Numbered from the stretch's first letter, positions 14,097 through 22,877 are shown. The stretch: 64,000 nt of DNA from Candidatus Kapaibacterium sp. (GCA_025455065.1 JALONG010000010.1:62001-126000); one strand, 5' to 3'. A program made the numbers and translations. Notes: generated by a model from the letters alone, not told the origin.

Positions 14097-15830
14097 TCAA
14101 TACCCCGCCGACTGCCCGTCTTTCCGCGATTCCGAAGCCCCCACATACACACCCGTTGGAAGGCGCACAATTCCTTGATAGCCGCCAAATTCACCGTCAA
14201 GCGCAAAGCGGACTTTGTGACCCATTTGCATCAGCGACCTCGCCAAACCTTCGGGGAAGCCGCTTTCGAGCATGATTGCGCCGCCGTCGGTCATACGCTC
14301 CCCCGTCGGCTCGGATGAGCCTGTGTGTGCGATGCGGGGCGCGTCACCGGCTTCTTGAGCATTCATCCCGAAATCAATCATGTTCATGATGATTTGGACG
14401 TGTCCGAGCGGCTGAAATTCGCCACCCATCACACCAAAACTCATGTATGGAGCGCCATCTTTGGTGATGAACGCCGGAATAATTGTGTGGAACGGGCGTT
14501 TATGCGGTGCGTAGCTATTCGGGCGACCTTCGGTCAAATCAAACATTTCGCCTCTGTCTTGCAAAATAAAGCCCAAGCCGTCGGGAGTCATTCCCGAACC
14601 CATACCGCGATAATTGCTCTGAATGAGCGAAATCATGTTGCCCTCTGCATCGGCGACGGTCATGTAAATCGTGTCACCGTCTTTGAGTGCCGGATTTCCC
14701 GCATCAAACGTGCGTGATGCGCGGTCGGGATTGATGAGTTTGCGCCGTTCATCGGCATATTCTTTGGAAATAAGCGCTTTGACGGGCGTTTTGACAAACG
14801 CGGGGTCGGCATAAAACCGTGCGCGGTCTTCAAACGCAAGTTTTTTCGCTTCCACAAAGTAGTGAACGTGTTCTTTGCTGCCGAAACCGAAGGATTTCAT
14901 GTCGTATTTTTCCAGAATATTCAGCATTTGGAGCGCCGCGATGCCCTGACCATTCGGCGGCAACTCCCACACATCATACCCGCGATAGTTCGTGGAAACA
15001 GGCTCAATCCATTCCGACGTATGGTCAGCAAAATCTTTTTCGGTCAGAAAACCGCCTTGACGCTTCATGTAATCGGCAATCGCTTTGGCAATATCACCTT
15101 TGTAAAACGCATCTCGTCCGCCTTTGGCGATTTTTTCGAGTGTGTTGGCAAGATTCGGGTTCTTGAAAATTTCACCTTTTTGCGGAGCGCGACCGTTGAT
15201 AGTAAAGGTTTCCTTAAAGTTTGGAAACTGCGAAAGCGCAGGAACACTGCGCCCCCAGTAATATGCAATCACTTCCGACAACGGAAAACCTTCCCGCGCA
15301 TAGCCGATAGCGGGCTTGAGAATAGTGGTCATCGGCAGTTTGCCGAATTTTTTGTGCAGCTCAAACCACCCGTCCACACAGCCCGGAACCGAGACCGGAA
15401 GCGGTCCCAATGGTGGAATAGACTTCAAGCCCTGCTTTTTGAAATACTCCATTGTGAGCGAATACGGCGAGCGTCCGCTTGCATTCAAGCCGTGCAGTTT
15501 TTTTGTTTTTGCATCCCAGACAATGGCGAAAAGGTCGCCGCCCATGCCGTTGCCCGTCGGTTCAACTAAGCCCAAGACAGCATTTGCCGCGATTGCCGCA
15601 TCAATGGCTGTTCCGCCTTGTTTCAAGATGTCGAGTGCGACTTGTGTGGCGAGAGGTTGGCTTGTACACGCCATTCCGTGCGGTGCTATCACTTCGGAGC
15701 GCGTAACGAAGGGCTTGCCAAGCGGTCGGTGTTGGGAATACATCCGGTGTGTGGTGAAAAAAAGTGAGAGAAAACAAAGAAGAAAAGCGAGTTGTGATGC
15801 GCTCTTGGGGCGCTGCGTGGTGCGGTGCAT
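14097..15830 (-). CDS. ggt: Gamma-glutamyltransferase precursor
   Basis: 577 residues from the ATG at 15830, which gives a good signal peptide (QLAFLLCFLSLFFTTHRMYSQ region). This N-terminal-nucleophile hydrolase cuts itself and then transfers or hydrolyses the gamma-glutamyl group of glutathione in the periplasm. The family hallmarks are visible: GTAIDAAIAANAVLGLVEPTGNGMGGD near the N-terminus, ELPPNGQGIAAL in the middle, and the nucleophile Thr387 in GDTIYMTVAD, followed by GNMISLIQSNYRGMGSGM. The usual TTH at the cleavage site is TIY here, as in YwrD-type members. It is monocistronic and ends against the inverted repeat at 13981-14095. Confidence 0.92.
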   Translation of the reverse strand: MHRTTQRPKSASQLAFLLCFLSLFFTTHRMYSQHRPLGKPFVTRSEVIAPHGMACTSQPLATQVALDILKQGGTAIDAAIAANAVLGLVEPTGNGMGGDLFAIVWDAKTKKLHGLNASGRSPYSLTMEYFKKQGLKSIPPLGPLPVSVPGCVDGWFELHKKFGKLPMTTILKPAIGYAREGFPLSEVIAYYWGRSVPALSQFPNFKETFTINGRAPQKGEIFKNPNLANTLEKIAKGGRDAFYKGDIAKAIADYMKRQGGFLTEKDFADHTSEWIEPVSTNYRGYDVWELPPNGQGIAALQMLNILEKYDMKSFGFGSKEHVHYFVEAKKLAFEDRARFYADPAFVKTPVKALISKEYADERRKLINPDRASRTFDAGNPALKDGDTIYMTVADAEGNMISLIQSNYRGMGSGMTPDGLGFILQDRGEMFDLTEGRPNSYAPHKRPFHTIIPAFITKDGAPYMSFGVMGGEFQPLGHVQIIMNMIDFGMNAQEAGDAPRIAHTGSSEPTGERMTDGGAIMLESGFPEGLARSLMQMGHKVRFALDGEFGGYQGIVRLPTGVYVGASESRKDGQSAGY

Positions 15831-16001
15831 AGCGATTGTGTAATGAGGGTGAAAAAGGAGCATTGCGAAAATTTGCGAACAGCAATCTACAATTTTTTTT
15901 GAAGAATTGTTGTAACCTTTACTTCGTTCAAGGCTTCTTCTTGGCGAGGCTCGTAACTATGCGCTTTGTGCGCCATTTTTCATTTTTGTAAGGAGATTTG
16001 T

Positions 16002-16736
16002 ATGACTCGCACGTCGAATCGTTTGCCTGCCGCTATTATCGCGGTGTCGCTTTTTGTTGCCGCAATATCGCTTCTGCTTTTGTCCGGCTGCCAAGTGCTG
16101 CAAGACATCCAATCGCCTGTTCTCAACGGTAACGGTGTGATTCGGTCACAAACCCGCACTATTGCGACGTTTCAAGGGATATTAATTCAAGCAAATGAAA
16201 TTCCCTTTGATGTCGAGGTTGAATGTAGTGGACAATCCACACCGCGTTTTGAAATTATTGGCGATGAAAATCTGTTGTCGCTTGTTTCGCAGCGTGTGTT
16301 TCGGAACGTCCTTTCTGTCAGTATAAATACGGCTTCTCCCTACCGCGAATTGCGTACCACAGAACGGATGAAATTGAAGATTATCGCACCCTCCACTATT
16401 GACCGATTTGAATTGTCGGGCGATCACCGTGCAGTCATTACGAATGTTGATACGAAAAATATCCTTCTGATTGGTCATCAATCGCAAAGCATTACTGTAA
16501 GCGGTAGAGCCGATTCTGCGGTTATTCGCGGGCTTGGTGCAACAACGGAAATCCTCGCAAAAAACCTACTTGTGCAGCACTCAAACACGCAACTTCTCAG
16601 CGACGCTTTTGCTGTTGTTCATGCTGAAAAATCACTGTATGCAACGGTAAGGGATGCTCACATCGAATATTACGGCGCTCCGCAAATGCTCTTTACGTCA
16701 ATTCAAGGTACGGGTAATATCGTTGCTAAGCGATAA
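16002..16736 (+). CDS. Lipoprotein with a GIN-type (DUF2807) beta-helix domain
   Basis: 244 residues from ATG at 16002, preceded by AAGGAGA. An upstream in-frame extension to 15966 has no reason to be used. The lipobox LLSGC gives a lipid-anchored Cys near residue 31. The mature part starts with NGNGVIRSQTRTIATFQGI, then EIPFDVEVECSG, and continues with short repetitive strands (IDRFELSGDHRAVITNVDTKNILLIGHQSQSITVSGRADSAVIRGLG), matching the DUF2807 'head GIN' domain, a right-handed beta-helix common in Bacteroidota lipoproteins. Function unknown; probably an envelope protein. Confidence 0.78.
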   Translation: MTRTSNRLPAAIIAVSLFVAAISLLLLSGCQVLQDIQSPVLNGNGVIRSQTRTIATFQGILIQANEIPFDVEVECSGQSTPRFEIIGDENLLSLVSQRVFRNVLSVSINTASPYRELRTTERMKLKIIAPSTIDRFELSGDHRAVITNVDTKNILLIGHQSQSITVSGRADSAVIRGLGATTEILAKNLLVQHSNTQLLSDAFAVVHAEKSLYATVRDAHIEYYGAPQMLFTSIQGTGNIVAKR

Positions 16737-16810
16737 GTTTATGCTGCCCTACTGCTTCGCTACGGTCTTCGCAGCGGAACGGGTTTCCCGAATAACAAAA
16801 CAGCACATAA

Positions 16811-16846
16811 AAAAAGCCCGCGCTCTACAAAAGAGCGCGGGCTTTT
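16811..16846 (+). terminator. Bidirectional intrinsic terminator
   Basis: Stem AAAAAGCCCGCGCTCT with AGAGCGCGGGCTTTTT and loop ACAAA, with A and T runs on both sides. It ends the GIN lipoprotein transcript. Its stem is related to the one at 18535 by compensated changes. Confidence 0.88.
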
Positions 16847-17313
16847 TCATAACTGCCTTGCAAAGAGTGAATGAGCAAAAGAACGAAGGAGTAAATCGGT
16901 TGGATGGGAATGGCGTAATGTCCATGATGACAAAGTAATTTCATTTCAACAACAACAATAACATTTTTTTTATTCCGTCCATGCTGAGAGTTACTCAACA
17001 AAAAAGCAACCAATTATTATGAAATCTGTTGGGTAAGTGCGGTTCAGGTCAGAACAACGAAAGTTTACGGTAGGTGTTCGGAACATCTTGCCAATGTGCA
17101 ATCACCACACAATAATACCCCGAATGCCCGTAAAAAAACAGCGTCAAACAATTTGATTCAAGACACACTGTTCTATCGCAGTAAGCAATACCGAGTACAC
17201 TGTTAGCTTTAACAATCTTATACTCCTTTTCTATTTTTTTTCCTCGAAGACGTTCTTGGGCATCACCACCCAACGGTCTTTCATACTCTTTTTTCACCTT
17301 TCACCACCATTCT
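16847..17313. other. Intergenic region without a recognised gene
   Basis: About 470 bases between the terminator and the next T9SS gene. It is AT-rich, with no tRNA, no repeat that I can detect and no consensus promoter that I would defend. A minus-strand frame of 82 codons at 17049-17297 has no recognisable features and is not called. Confidence 0.5.
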
Positions 17314-18450
17314 ATGTTCCGTTTTTCTTCTCGCTTGGCATTTGCCATGCTCAGTTTGGCGATTTGTGTATTTGGCATCAAAACGCTGAATGCTCAGAAT
17401 GCAGCCCCAACAAGTCTGCAAGTCATTCACAATGCCTCTGACCCTGCGGCAGCTAGCGTTGGCGTATGGGTTGGACTGCCCCCGGCACAAGCCGGCGGTC
17501 AGCCTACATTCTTGAATGCCGTACCGACATTTCCTTTCCGCACCGCAACGCCAGCACTGACGGGTCTTGGTGCTGCCGTGCCGTCGCTTGCTGCTGCGGT
17601 CGGTGTTCCCTTGACCGTCAATGTTACCGCTCCTGCTGCCATGAGCGCTACACCTGCCATTGCGAGCTTTTCTCCCGTTGCTTTGCGTAATGGTGCAAAT
17701 ATCGTCATTGCTAATGGTGTGGTCACACCGGCAAATTTCGCTGCTAATCCCGAAGGTCGTGCAACTGCATTCACACTTTCGACTCTCGTGGATTCGACGA
17801 ATGTTCCGGCAGACCGCGTGCGCTTGGTGGTCTTTCATGGTTGCACCGATGCCCCGCGTGTGGAAGTCTTTGCCAGAGGCGTAGGCGTTTTGGGAACATT
17901 TAGTTTCCGCGAAGCCTTTGTAGTTGATGTGCCGAGCAATGACTACTCGCTGGATATTCGCTTGCCCGGCACAACGACGGTTGTTGCTTCGTTTTCTGCG
18001 CCGCTTCGTACGCTCAATCTTGTGGGGCAGCGTGTTGTGGTCAGTGCGTCGGGCTTCCTCAATCCCGCAGCGAATCGTAACGGCGCTGCCTTTGGACTAT
18101 TGGCAGTGGTAAACTCCACTGCTGCTACGCCTACTGTTACGATGTTGCCTGCGATTGCGACTTCCGTACGCATGACAAACAGTGATAACGGTTTATCTCT
18201 TCAATCTGTCGCTCCGAATCCCTCCACAGAGCAAGTAACCGTGCGCTTCACAGCCCAAGAATCGGGTATGGTAGAAATGACGGTTGTGAATATGTTAGGT
18301 GCAACAGCATTACGGTTGCCCGTTGAGTACCGTTCTGCCGGAAAACATGATATTGCCGTCAATGTTTCATCATTAGAAACAGGAACATACCAACTGTTGA
18401 TTACGCAGAATAACCGCCGCGTAGCACTGCCGATGGTCATTGTTCGCTAA
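17314..18450 (+). CDS. T9SS cargo protein with DUF4397 domain
   Basis: 378 residues. The signal peptide MFRFSSRLAFAMLSLAICVF ends at LNAQ (28). Residues 35-285 show the DUF4397 pattern, with short beta units such as SLQVIHNASDPAAASVGVWV, VRLVVFHGCTDAPRVEVFA and VVSASGFLNPAANRNGAAFG. The last about 85 residues are a type A sorting domain: SVAPNPSTEQVTVRF, then VEMTVVNMLGATALRL, then LETGTYQLLITQNNRRVALPMVIVR. It should cross the outer membrane by T9SS and be attached at the surface or released. Ligand or role unknown. A terminator lies 85 bases downstream. Confidence 0.88.
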   Translation: MFRFSSRLAFAMLSLAICVFGIKTLNAQNAAPTSLQVIHNASDPAAASVGVWVGLPPAQAGGQPTFLNAVPTFPFRTATPALTGLGAAVPSLAAAVGVPLTVNVTAPAAMSATPAIASFSPVALRNGANIVIANGVVTPANFAANPEGRATAFTLSTLVDSTNVPADRVRLVVFHGCTDAPRVEVFARGVGVLGTFSFREAFVVDVPSNDYSLDIRLPGTTTVVASFSAPLRTLNLVGQRVVVSASGFLNPAANRNGAAFGLLAVVNSTAATPTVTMLPAIATSVRMTNSDNGLSLQSVAPNPSTEQVTVRFTAQESGMVEMTVVNMLGATALRLPVEYRSAGKHDIAVNVSSLETGTYQLLITQNNRRVALPMVIVR

Positions 18451-18534
18451 TTGCATGACGTTCTTGTATCCCCCATACAAGCTGCGATAAGGCAACATAG
18501 TTGAAAATTAGCTCGCTGTTTTCTACGGTCATAA

Positions 18535-18573
18535 AAAAAAGCCCACGTTCTACAAAAGAACGTGGGCTTTTTT
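18535..18573 (-). terminator. Bidirectional terminator between convergent genes
   Basis: Stem AAAAAAGCCCACGTTCT / AGAACGTGGGCTTTTTT around the loop ACAAA. It can end both the T9SS cargo gene on the plus strand and the tRNA-Arg/TPR unit on the minus strand. Confidence 0.88.
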
Positions 18574-18598
18574 ATCATTGTCGTTGCAAATGCAAGAA

Positions 18599-19303
18599 TT
18601 ATTCTAACGTTGCACCCAAGCGGATGATACCTGCTTTTGCTTCGTTGATTGCTTCGGAAAATTCCGGCGAAGCAGCAACGGCGCGGTACAAAGCAAGTGC
18701 TTTTTCTTTTTGACCTGCTTTTTCGTAGTGCATAGCAGCAAGAATGCGGTAATGGTCTTCATCGCCGATTTTTGCACCGATAGCGGCTGCTTCTTCGTAG
18801 AGTTTTGCTGCGGCTTCGGATTGATTACTATTTGCACGGCAAGAAGCTAATCCTGCTAAGCCGCCCATTTTTGTGATGTCGCTGCTTGCGCCGCTTGCTT
18901 GGTCGAAAAAGCGTTCTGCTTCTGCATAACGACCGAGAGAGGCTGTCGCCGTGCCTGCGTACAATGCAGCCAAACGACCGCTTTCCGCGCTGCCGTATTG
19001 ATTCGCAATCGCCGTCAAACCAACAACTTGCTCACCGCGAATCATGCCGGAAACGCCACCCAAAGCGACTTCCAACTGACCTGCGTCATAAAAGGGGCGA
19101 ATACGCGAAAGTTTGAGGGCTGCTTCTTTTTCGGTATTTTGCTTGGTATAGCGGTAAAAAAGGAAACCGCCAATAAGTACCGCCAGCAGTGCTAATCCGG
19201 CAAGGGCAAATTGCATTGTCCGTTTGCGCTGCGCTTCGGCATCGGTGAGGACTTCCGCCGTGTTTTCAAAGTCGTTTTCGAGAATTTCTTCTTTGTCGCT
19301 CAT
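18599..19303 (-). CDS. YfgM-like membrane-anchored TPR protein
   Basis: 234 residues with an acidic cytoplasmic start (MSDKEEILENDFENTAEVL), one transmembrane segment at about 28-50 (FALAGLALLAVLIGGFLFYRY) and a periplasmic region of TPR units: EVALGGVSGMI, AALYAGTATASLGRYAEAERFFDQA, ILAAMHYEKAGQKEKALALYRAV. Length and layout match the YfgM/tetratricopeptide_21 family, which in E. coli cooperates with the Sec-associated chaperone PpiD. It begins 41 bases after tRNA-Arg on the same strand without an intervening terminator, so the two may be one transcript. It ends at the bidirectional terminator at 18535. Confidence 0.78.
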   Translation of the reverse strand: MSDKEEILENDFENTAEVLTDAEAQRKRTMQFALAGLALLAVLIGGFLFYRYTKQNTEKEAALKLSRIRPFYDAGQLEVALGGVSGMIRGEQVVGLTAIANQYGSAESGRLAALYAGTATASLGRYAEAERFFDQASGASSDITKMGGLAGLASCRANSNQSEAAAKLYEEAAAIGAKIGDEDHYRILAAMHYEKAGQKEKALALYRAVAASPEFSEAINEAKAGIIRLGATLE

Positions 19304-19344
19304 TGTTGTTGTGGAAGAAAATAAAACAGAGGTGTTTACTGTTG

Positions 19345-19417
19345 CACGCCCGAAGGGACTTGAACCCCCAACCTATGGAACCGGAATCCATTGCTCTATC
19401 CATTAAGCTACGGGCGC
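19345..19417 (-). tRNA. tRNA-Arg (anticodon CCG)
   Basis: Reverse strand reads GCGCCCGTAGCTTAATGGATAG at the 5' side. Acceptor GCGCCCG pairs CGGGCGT, the anticodon stem ATGGA/TCCAT encloses loop TTCCGGT with anticodon CCG, and the T-arm contains GGTTCAAGTCC. The discriminator is G and CCA is not encoded. The promoter is at 19534-19565, and the tandem repeat at 19426-19524 lies in the leader. Confidence 0.94.
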
Positions 19418-19425
19418 GTGAACGT

Positions 19426-19524
19426 TTTGCTACTACTTTGCTACTACTTTGCTACTACTTTGCTACTACTTTGCTACTACTTTGCTACTACTTTGCTACT
19501 ACTTTGCTACTACTTTGCTACTAC
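19426..19524. repeat. Nine exact tandem copies of an 11-bp unit
   Basis: TTTGCTACTAC repeated nine times with no mismatch, ending at 19524 and followed by TATAGCC. It begins eight bases upstream of the mature tRNA-Arg 5' end and lies between that tRNA and its predicted promoter, so on the minus strand it would be transcribed as GTAGTAGCAAA units in the pre-tRNA leader. It also lies about 50 bases upstream of the DUF2851 start on the plus strand. Exact tandem copies imply slippage-prone copy number. Confidence 0.95.
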
Positions 19525-19533
19525 TATAGCCTA

Positions 19534-19565
19534 CAAATTTACAACGTTTTTTCTAAAAAAACAAA
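19534..19565 (-). promoter_or_regulatory. Promoter of tRNA-Arg
   Basis: On the minus strand TAAATTTG (19534-19541) and TTTG (19562-19565) are separated by 20 bases, a full match to the Bacteroidota consensus. The start of transcription would fall at about 19527, just outside the tandem repeat, giving a leader near 110 bases. Confidence 0.65.
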
Positions 19566-19575
19566 CTCCGCCCTG

Positions 19576-20643
19576 ATGAAAAATACACACACTGCGTCCC
19601 ACCTTCGCTCGGCGATGAATGAACGCGAGTTACAGCGCCTCATTCGGCGTGTTTTGCGGGATGCCTCTGTGCAGTGGCAGACAAACGACGGCACGGCTAT
19701 CACGGTTTTGTCTGTTGGCGAATGGAATCACCACGACGGTCCCGATTTCCTGAATATGGCTCTACAAGCCGAAGGGAAGATTTTGATTGGTCATGGCGAG
19801 GTGCATTGGCGCTCGTCGGATTGGGAAGATCACGGACACAGCGCACAGCCGATGTATCAAGGGTTGCTGCTGCATATTGTTGTGCAGGACAATCGCCTCA
19901 AAACGCCCTTTGCACGGCATACGCTGGTGATTCCCGAAGAAATCTTGCTGCCGTACACGGGGAAATTACCCGAACTCGCTCCAACGCTGCAACCACGCGA
20001 AATAGACGATATTCTCCGCGATTGTGCCGAGCAGCGCTTTTTTCGCAAGGCGGAGTTTGCAGGAGCGCTGTTGCTGGAGTACGGCGCAGACGCAGCTTGG
20101 AAGAGGCTTGGAACAGAATTTTGTGAGAAGCGTTTGCGCACAAAACATCTGCCGCAAGGCATTAAACGTCTTGCAAGCCTTTTACATGAAACGGTTGAAG
20201 AAAAAAATACCGGAACGGTTCATCAAATCAAGGCTGCGCAGTCAATAACCGCGTTTATCGAAGAGTGCGCAGGAGCGGAATTTCCGAAGATACAAGAATC
20301 GTGGGCGCTCTTGCTTGACGAAGCGCCATTCGGTGCGGGTACGACGTTGGAATTTGTTGTGAATGTTCTTTTGCCGCTTGGCTACGCGAGGGCTTCGGGA
20401 GCGCACAAACAGGACGTTGCGCAAGGGCTGTTGCGGTGGTATCGGACGCTGAAGGCGGTCAATCGCTATGCTCGCTTGCAGCGTAAATACTCGTTTGTTC
20501 GGCAGGAATACGTTTGGCAACAGCAGGGGTTGTTGGAATACGAAGCGGAAATTGCTGCACCGAATCACCATGCCGAAAAAACGCTACACGCTTCATCTGC
20601 ACACGGTTCTGTGGACATGGTGATGACGGTGTTTGAGGCGTAA
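19576..20643 (+). CDS. DUF2851 family protein
   Basis: 355 residues from ATG at 19576. The frame is open upstream through the tandem repeat and the tRNA, but those bases cannot be coding. Recognisable family parts are GEWNHHDGPDFLNMAL near residue 50, GHGEVHWRSSDWEDHGH, and YQGLLLHIVVQDNR. DUF2851 proteins are widespread in Bacteroidota and of unknown function; this one is somewhat shorter than many. It appears cytoplasmic. The promoter was not found and the spacing to the repeat means copy number could change its 5' region. Confidence 0.82.
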   Translation: MKNTHTASHLRSAMNERELQRLIRRVLRDASVQWQTNDGTAITVLSVGEWNHHDGPDFLNMALQAEGKILIGHGEVHWRSSDWEDHGHSAQPMYQGLLLHIVVQDNRLKTPFARHTLVIPEEILLPYTGKLPELAPTLQPREIDDILRDCAEQRFFRKAEFAGALLLEYGADAAWKRLGTEFCEKRLRTKHLPQGIKRLASLLHETVEEKNTGTVHQIKAAQSITAFIEECAGAEFPKIQESWALLLDEAPFGAGTTLEFVVNVLLPLGYARASGAHKQDVAQGLLRWYRTLKAVNRYARLQRKYSFVRQEYVWQQQGLLEYEAEIAAPNHHAEKTLHASSAHGSVDMVMTVFEA

Positions 20644-20812
20644 GAGGAGGATTTGCGGTTCTACGGCGGGTGCTGCGAGGTAATTCTTAGTGTAAACGAA
20701 ATGAAAATTTCCCCAAATTCTTTTCCGCGTCCGAAAAATTTCCTATCTTCTTGTGTAATTCAGCCATCTTGAATTCAAGCCTTTTGTTCCACCCCGACTT
20801 CACCGCAAATTT

Positions 20813-22540
20813 ATGGCACTCAAAGCCTTCGTTGCTTCCACAAGCAAACTGCTCTCGAAATTTGTACAAGATGTCTGCACTTCAGAAGACATCAGCGTTA
20901 CACAAATGGGAAAAGAAGACACACTGTTTGCCGACTTGCAAGCATCCACGCCGGATTTGCTCTTTCTCCACGCTTCGATTATTGAAGATTTTGACGATAA
21001 CATTATTGCCCGTGTGAAAGCAGACGACAATCTCAGCCGTGCCTACATCGTCGTTTTCGCTTCGCGCCCCGAAGGTGCAGAGTTTGCTTACAAAATCGGT
21101 GCCGATGCGTTTTTGCCGATTCCCTTTAAGAACGAGCAGTTTGAGCAGATTTTGCGCCTTATTCTGAATTTGCCGAAGCATATTTTGGTGGTGAGCAAAA
21201 CCGAAGCACTGCCCAATGCTGTGCGTGAAGCAGGTGCAATGTATGATTTTAACGTGCTGTGGGCGCACTCTGCCGAAGAAGCAATTACGCTTGCGGGAGA
21301 GAAATTCCCCGATTTAATTTTGAGTGAATATGCGCTGCCGCAGCGTAACGGCGCGAATTTGAGCAAACTTGTGAAAAATTCGCACTTGCTGGGGCATATT
21401 CCGGTGGTGATTATGATGGAATCCAACGACCAAGAACTCGTGGAAGAGTGCTTTGAAGCGGGTTCTAACGATGTTTTTCTCTTTCCTTTTGACCGCCAAA
21501 AGCATATTCACACTATCAGCAATATCGTCAAACCACCGCGCAAAGGGCGTAAATACTCGGCATTGGTAGTGGATGACAGCGTTACCGTCCGGCACGTTAT
21601 CTCGAAAATGTTCAAACAAATGGGCTTTACCGTGCTGACGGCTGCCGACGGGCAGGAGGGCATGAAACTTGCCGTGCAGCACCGTCCCGACATTATCACG
21701 AGTGACTACGATATGCCCGTTATGGACGGGTGGGATTTTTGCGCCCGTTTGCGCGAAAGCGAGTTTACACAGACGATTCCGGTCGTGATGGTTTCTTCAC
21801 GCGACACGATAACCGACAAACGCAAAGCACAAACGCTAGGTATTGCGGCATACCTGACGAAGCCCTTCAAAACGGAAGATTTGGAGAAAATCGTCAAAGC
21901 GCTGGTTGTGCAGACACAGCGCCGTAAAAAAGAAGAAATTTTGGAAAAATACACCGCCGGAGATGCGGTCAAAAAAATCGGCGAAGGTGCGCCCGGAGGT
22001 ATTGAAGAGCGCTCCGTTACGATATTCTCCTGCAATATCTGTGATTTTAGCAAAAAATTTGATTGGCTGGGAACGGCACGGGCGATTGAGCTTTTGAACG
22101 AGTATTTCCGCGTTGTAACGGGCATGATTACTGAGCGCAAAGGCGTTGTGGACAGCATCATGGGCGATGAAATTCTCGCACGGTTCGACACGGGCGACGC
22201 AGGCGGTGATGCGCTCAACGCGATAGATACGGCAGTTGCGCTTTTGGAGTATCTGGATTCTTACAATTCACGGGAAAATGACGAATTGGAAGTGCGCATC
22301 GGTATTCACTCCGACCTTGTGCTGGTGGGCAATTTCGGCAGTGCCGAACACCGCTTAGTCTATTCGATGCTGGGCGACGGCGTGAACATTGCCAAATTGC
22401 TTCAACGCTCGACAGCGCCCAATTCTTGCTTGTTTTCGGCAGACACCTACAACCACGTGGGGGAGAGTGTTGGCGAGTTACAGTCGTATTCCGTGCCGCG
22501 TAAAAGTGGTGAGCGGGATGTGATTGCGTATAAATTGTGA
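20813..22540 (+). CDS. Triple-receiver protein with C-terminal class III cyclase-like domain
   Basis: 575 residues, cytoplasmic. Three receiver-like domains follow each other: 1-120 (no clear phosphoacceptor), 123-240 (Glu172 where the phosphoacceptor Asp should be, SEYALP) and 248-365, which is canonical with Asp254/Asp255, phosphoacceptor Asp298 (SDYDMP) and Lys350 (TKPF). The last 180 residues fold like an adenylate/guanylate cyclase: VTIFSCNICDF, SIMGDEILARF, SMLGDGVNIAKLLQRS. The first metal-binding Asp is Asn408, the second is kept (Asp452), Asn525 is kept, but the arginine expected four residues after it is Leu529. Catalytic activity is therefore doubtful. No sensor kinase is adjacent. 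Confidence 0.85.
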   Translation: MALKAFVASTSKLLSKFVQDVCTSEDISVTQMGKEDTLFADLQASTPDLLFLHASIIEDFDDNIIARVKADDNLSRAYIVVFASRPEGAEFAYKIGADAFLPIPFKNEQFEQILRLILNLPKHILVVSKTEALPNAVREAGAMYDFNVLWAHSAEEAITLAGEKFPDLILSEYALPQRNGANLSKLVKNSHLLGHIPVVIMMESNDQELVEECFEAGSNDVFLFPFDRQKHIHTISNIVKPPRKGRKYSALVVDDSVTVRHVISKMFKQMGFTVLTAADGQEGMKLAVQHRPDIITSDYDMPVMDGWDFCARLRESEFTQTIPVVMVSSRDTITDKRKAQTLGIAAYLTKPFKTEDLEKIVKALVVQTQRRKKEEILEKYTAGDAVKKIGEGAPGGIEERSVTIFSCNICDFSKKFDWLGTARAIELLNEYFRVVTGMITERKGVVDSIMGDEILARFDTGDAGGDALNAIDTAVALLEYLDSYNSRENDELEVRIGIHSDLVLVGNFGSAEHRLVYSMLGDGVNIAKLLQRSTAPNSCLFSADTYNHVGESVGELQSYSVPRKSGERDVIAYKL

Positions 22541-22559
22541 TATAGCAATTCCAATCATT

Positions 22560-22877
22560 TTACTCCTCATCCAATTCCTCCAAAGCCGCAGACAACTCCG
22601 CAAAGGCGTGAGTGTCTCCGGCTTTTTTTGCAGCCTGAAGCCCTGCGTGGTAGATTTCACGAGCTTTATCGGGATTGTCGCTTGCGCGGTACACGCCTGC
22701 GAGCATATAGTACGTCGGGACGTATTCTGGGTTGTCCGAGCGGAGGCTTTCAAACCACGTTGTGGCTTCGGTGTATTCTTTGCGAGCATTGTATTCCAGC
22801 GCAATCGCGTAGCGCGTGAAAGCATCCTGCGGGTCGTCGCGGTGGAATTCGAGAAGGTGTTCAAGGCGATTGTTCAT
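22560..22877 (-). CDS. Small tetratricopeptide-repeat protein
   Basis: 105 residues from ATG at 22877; a longer frame to 22931 is unlikely. Starts MNNRLEHLLEFHRDDPQDAF and contains two to three TPR units (FTRYAIALEYNARKEYTEAT, PTYYMLAGVYRASDNPDKAR), with an acidic tail ALEELDEE. Cytoplasmic, no other domain. It follows frr on the same strand but beyond a terminator. Confidence 0.75.
   Translation of the reverse strand: MNNRLEHLLEFHRDDPQDAFTRYAIALEYNARKEYTEATTWFESLRSDNPEYVPTYYMLAGVYRASDNPDKAREIYHAGLQAAKKAGDTHAFAELSAALEELDEE

Noticed and set aside
17049-17297. 82-codon minus-strand frame before the DUF4397 gene
   Set aside because: No recognisable motif, domain, ribosome site or neighbour supports it.
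19303-19575. In-frame extension of the DUF2851 gene through the tandem repeat and tRNA-Arg
   Set aside because: It would encode TTLLLLCYYFA repeats and read through a tRNA gene; DUF2851 begins at 19576.
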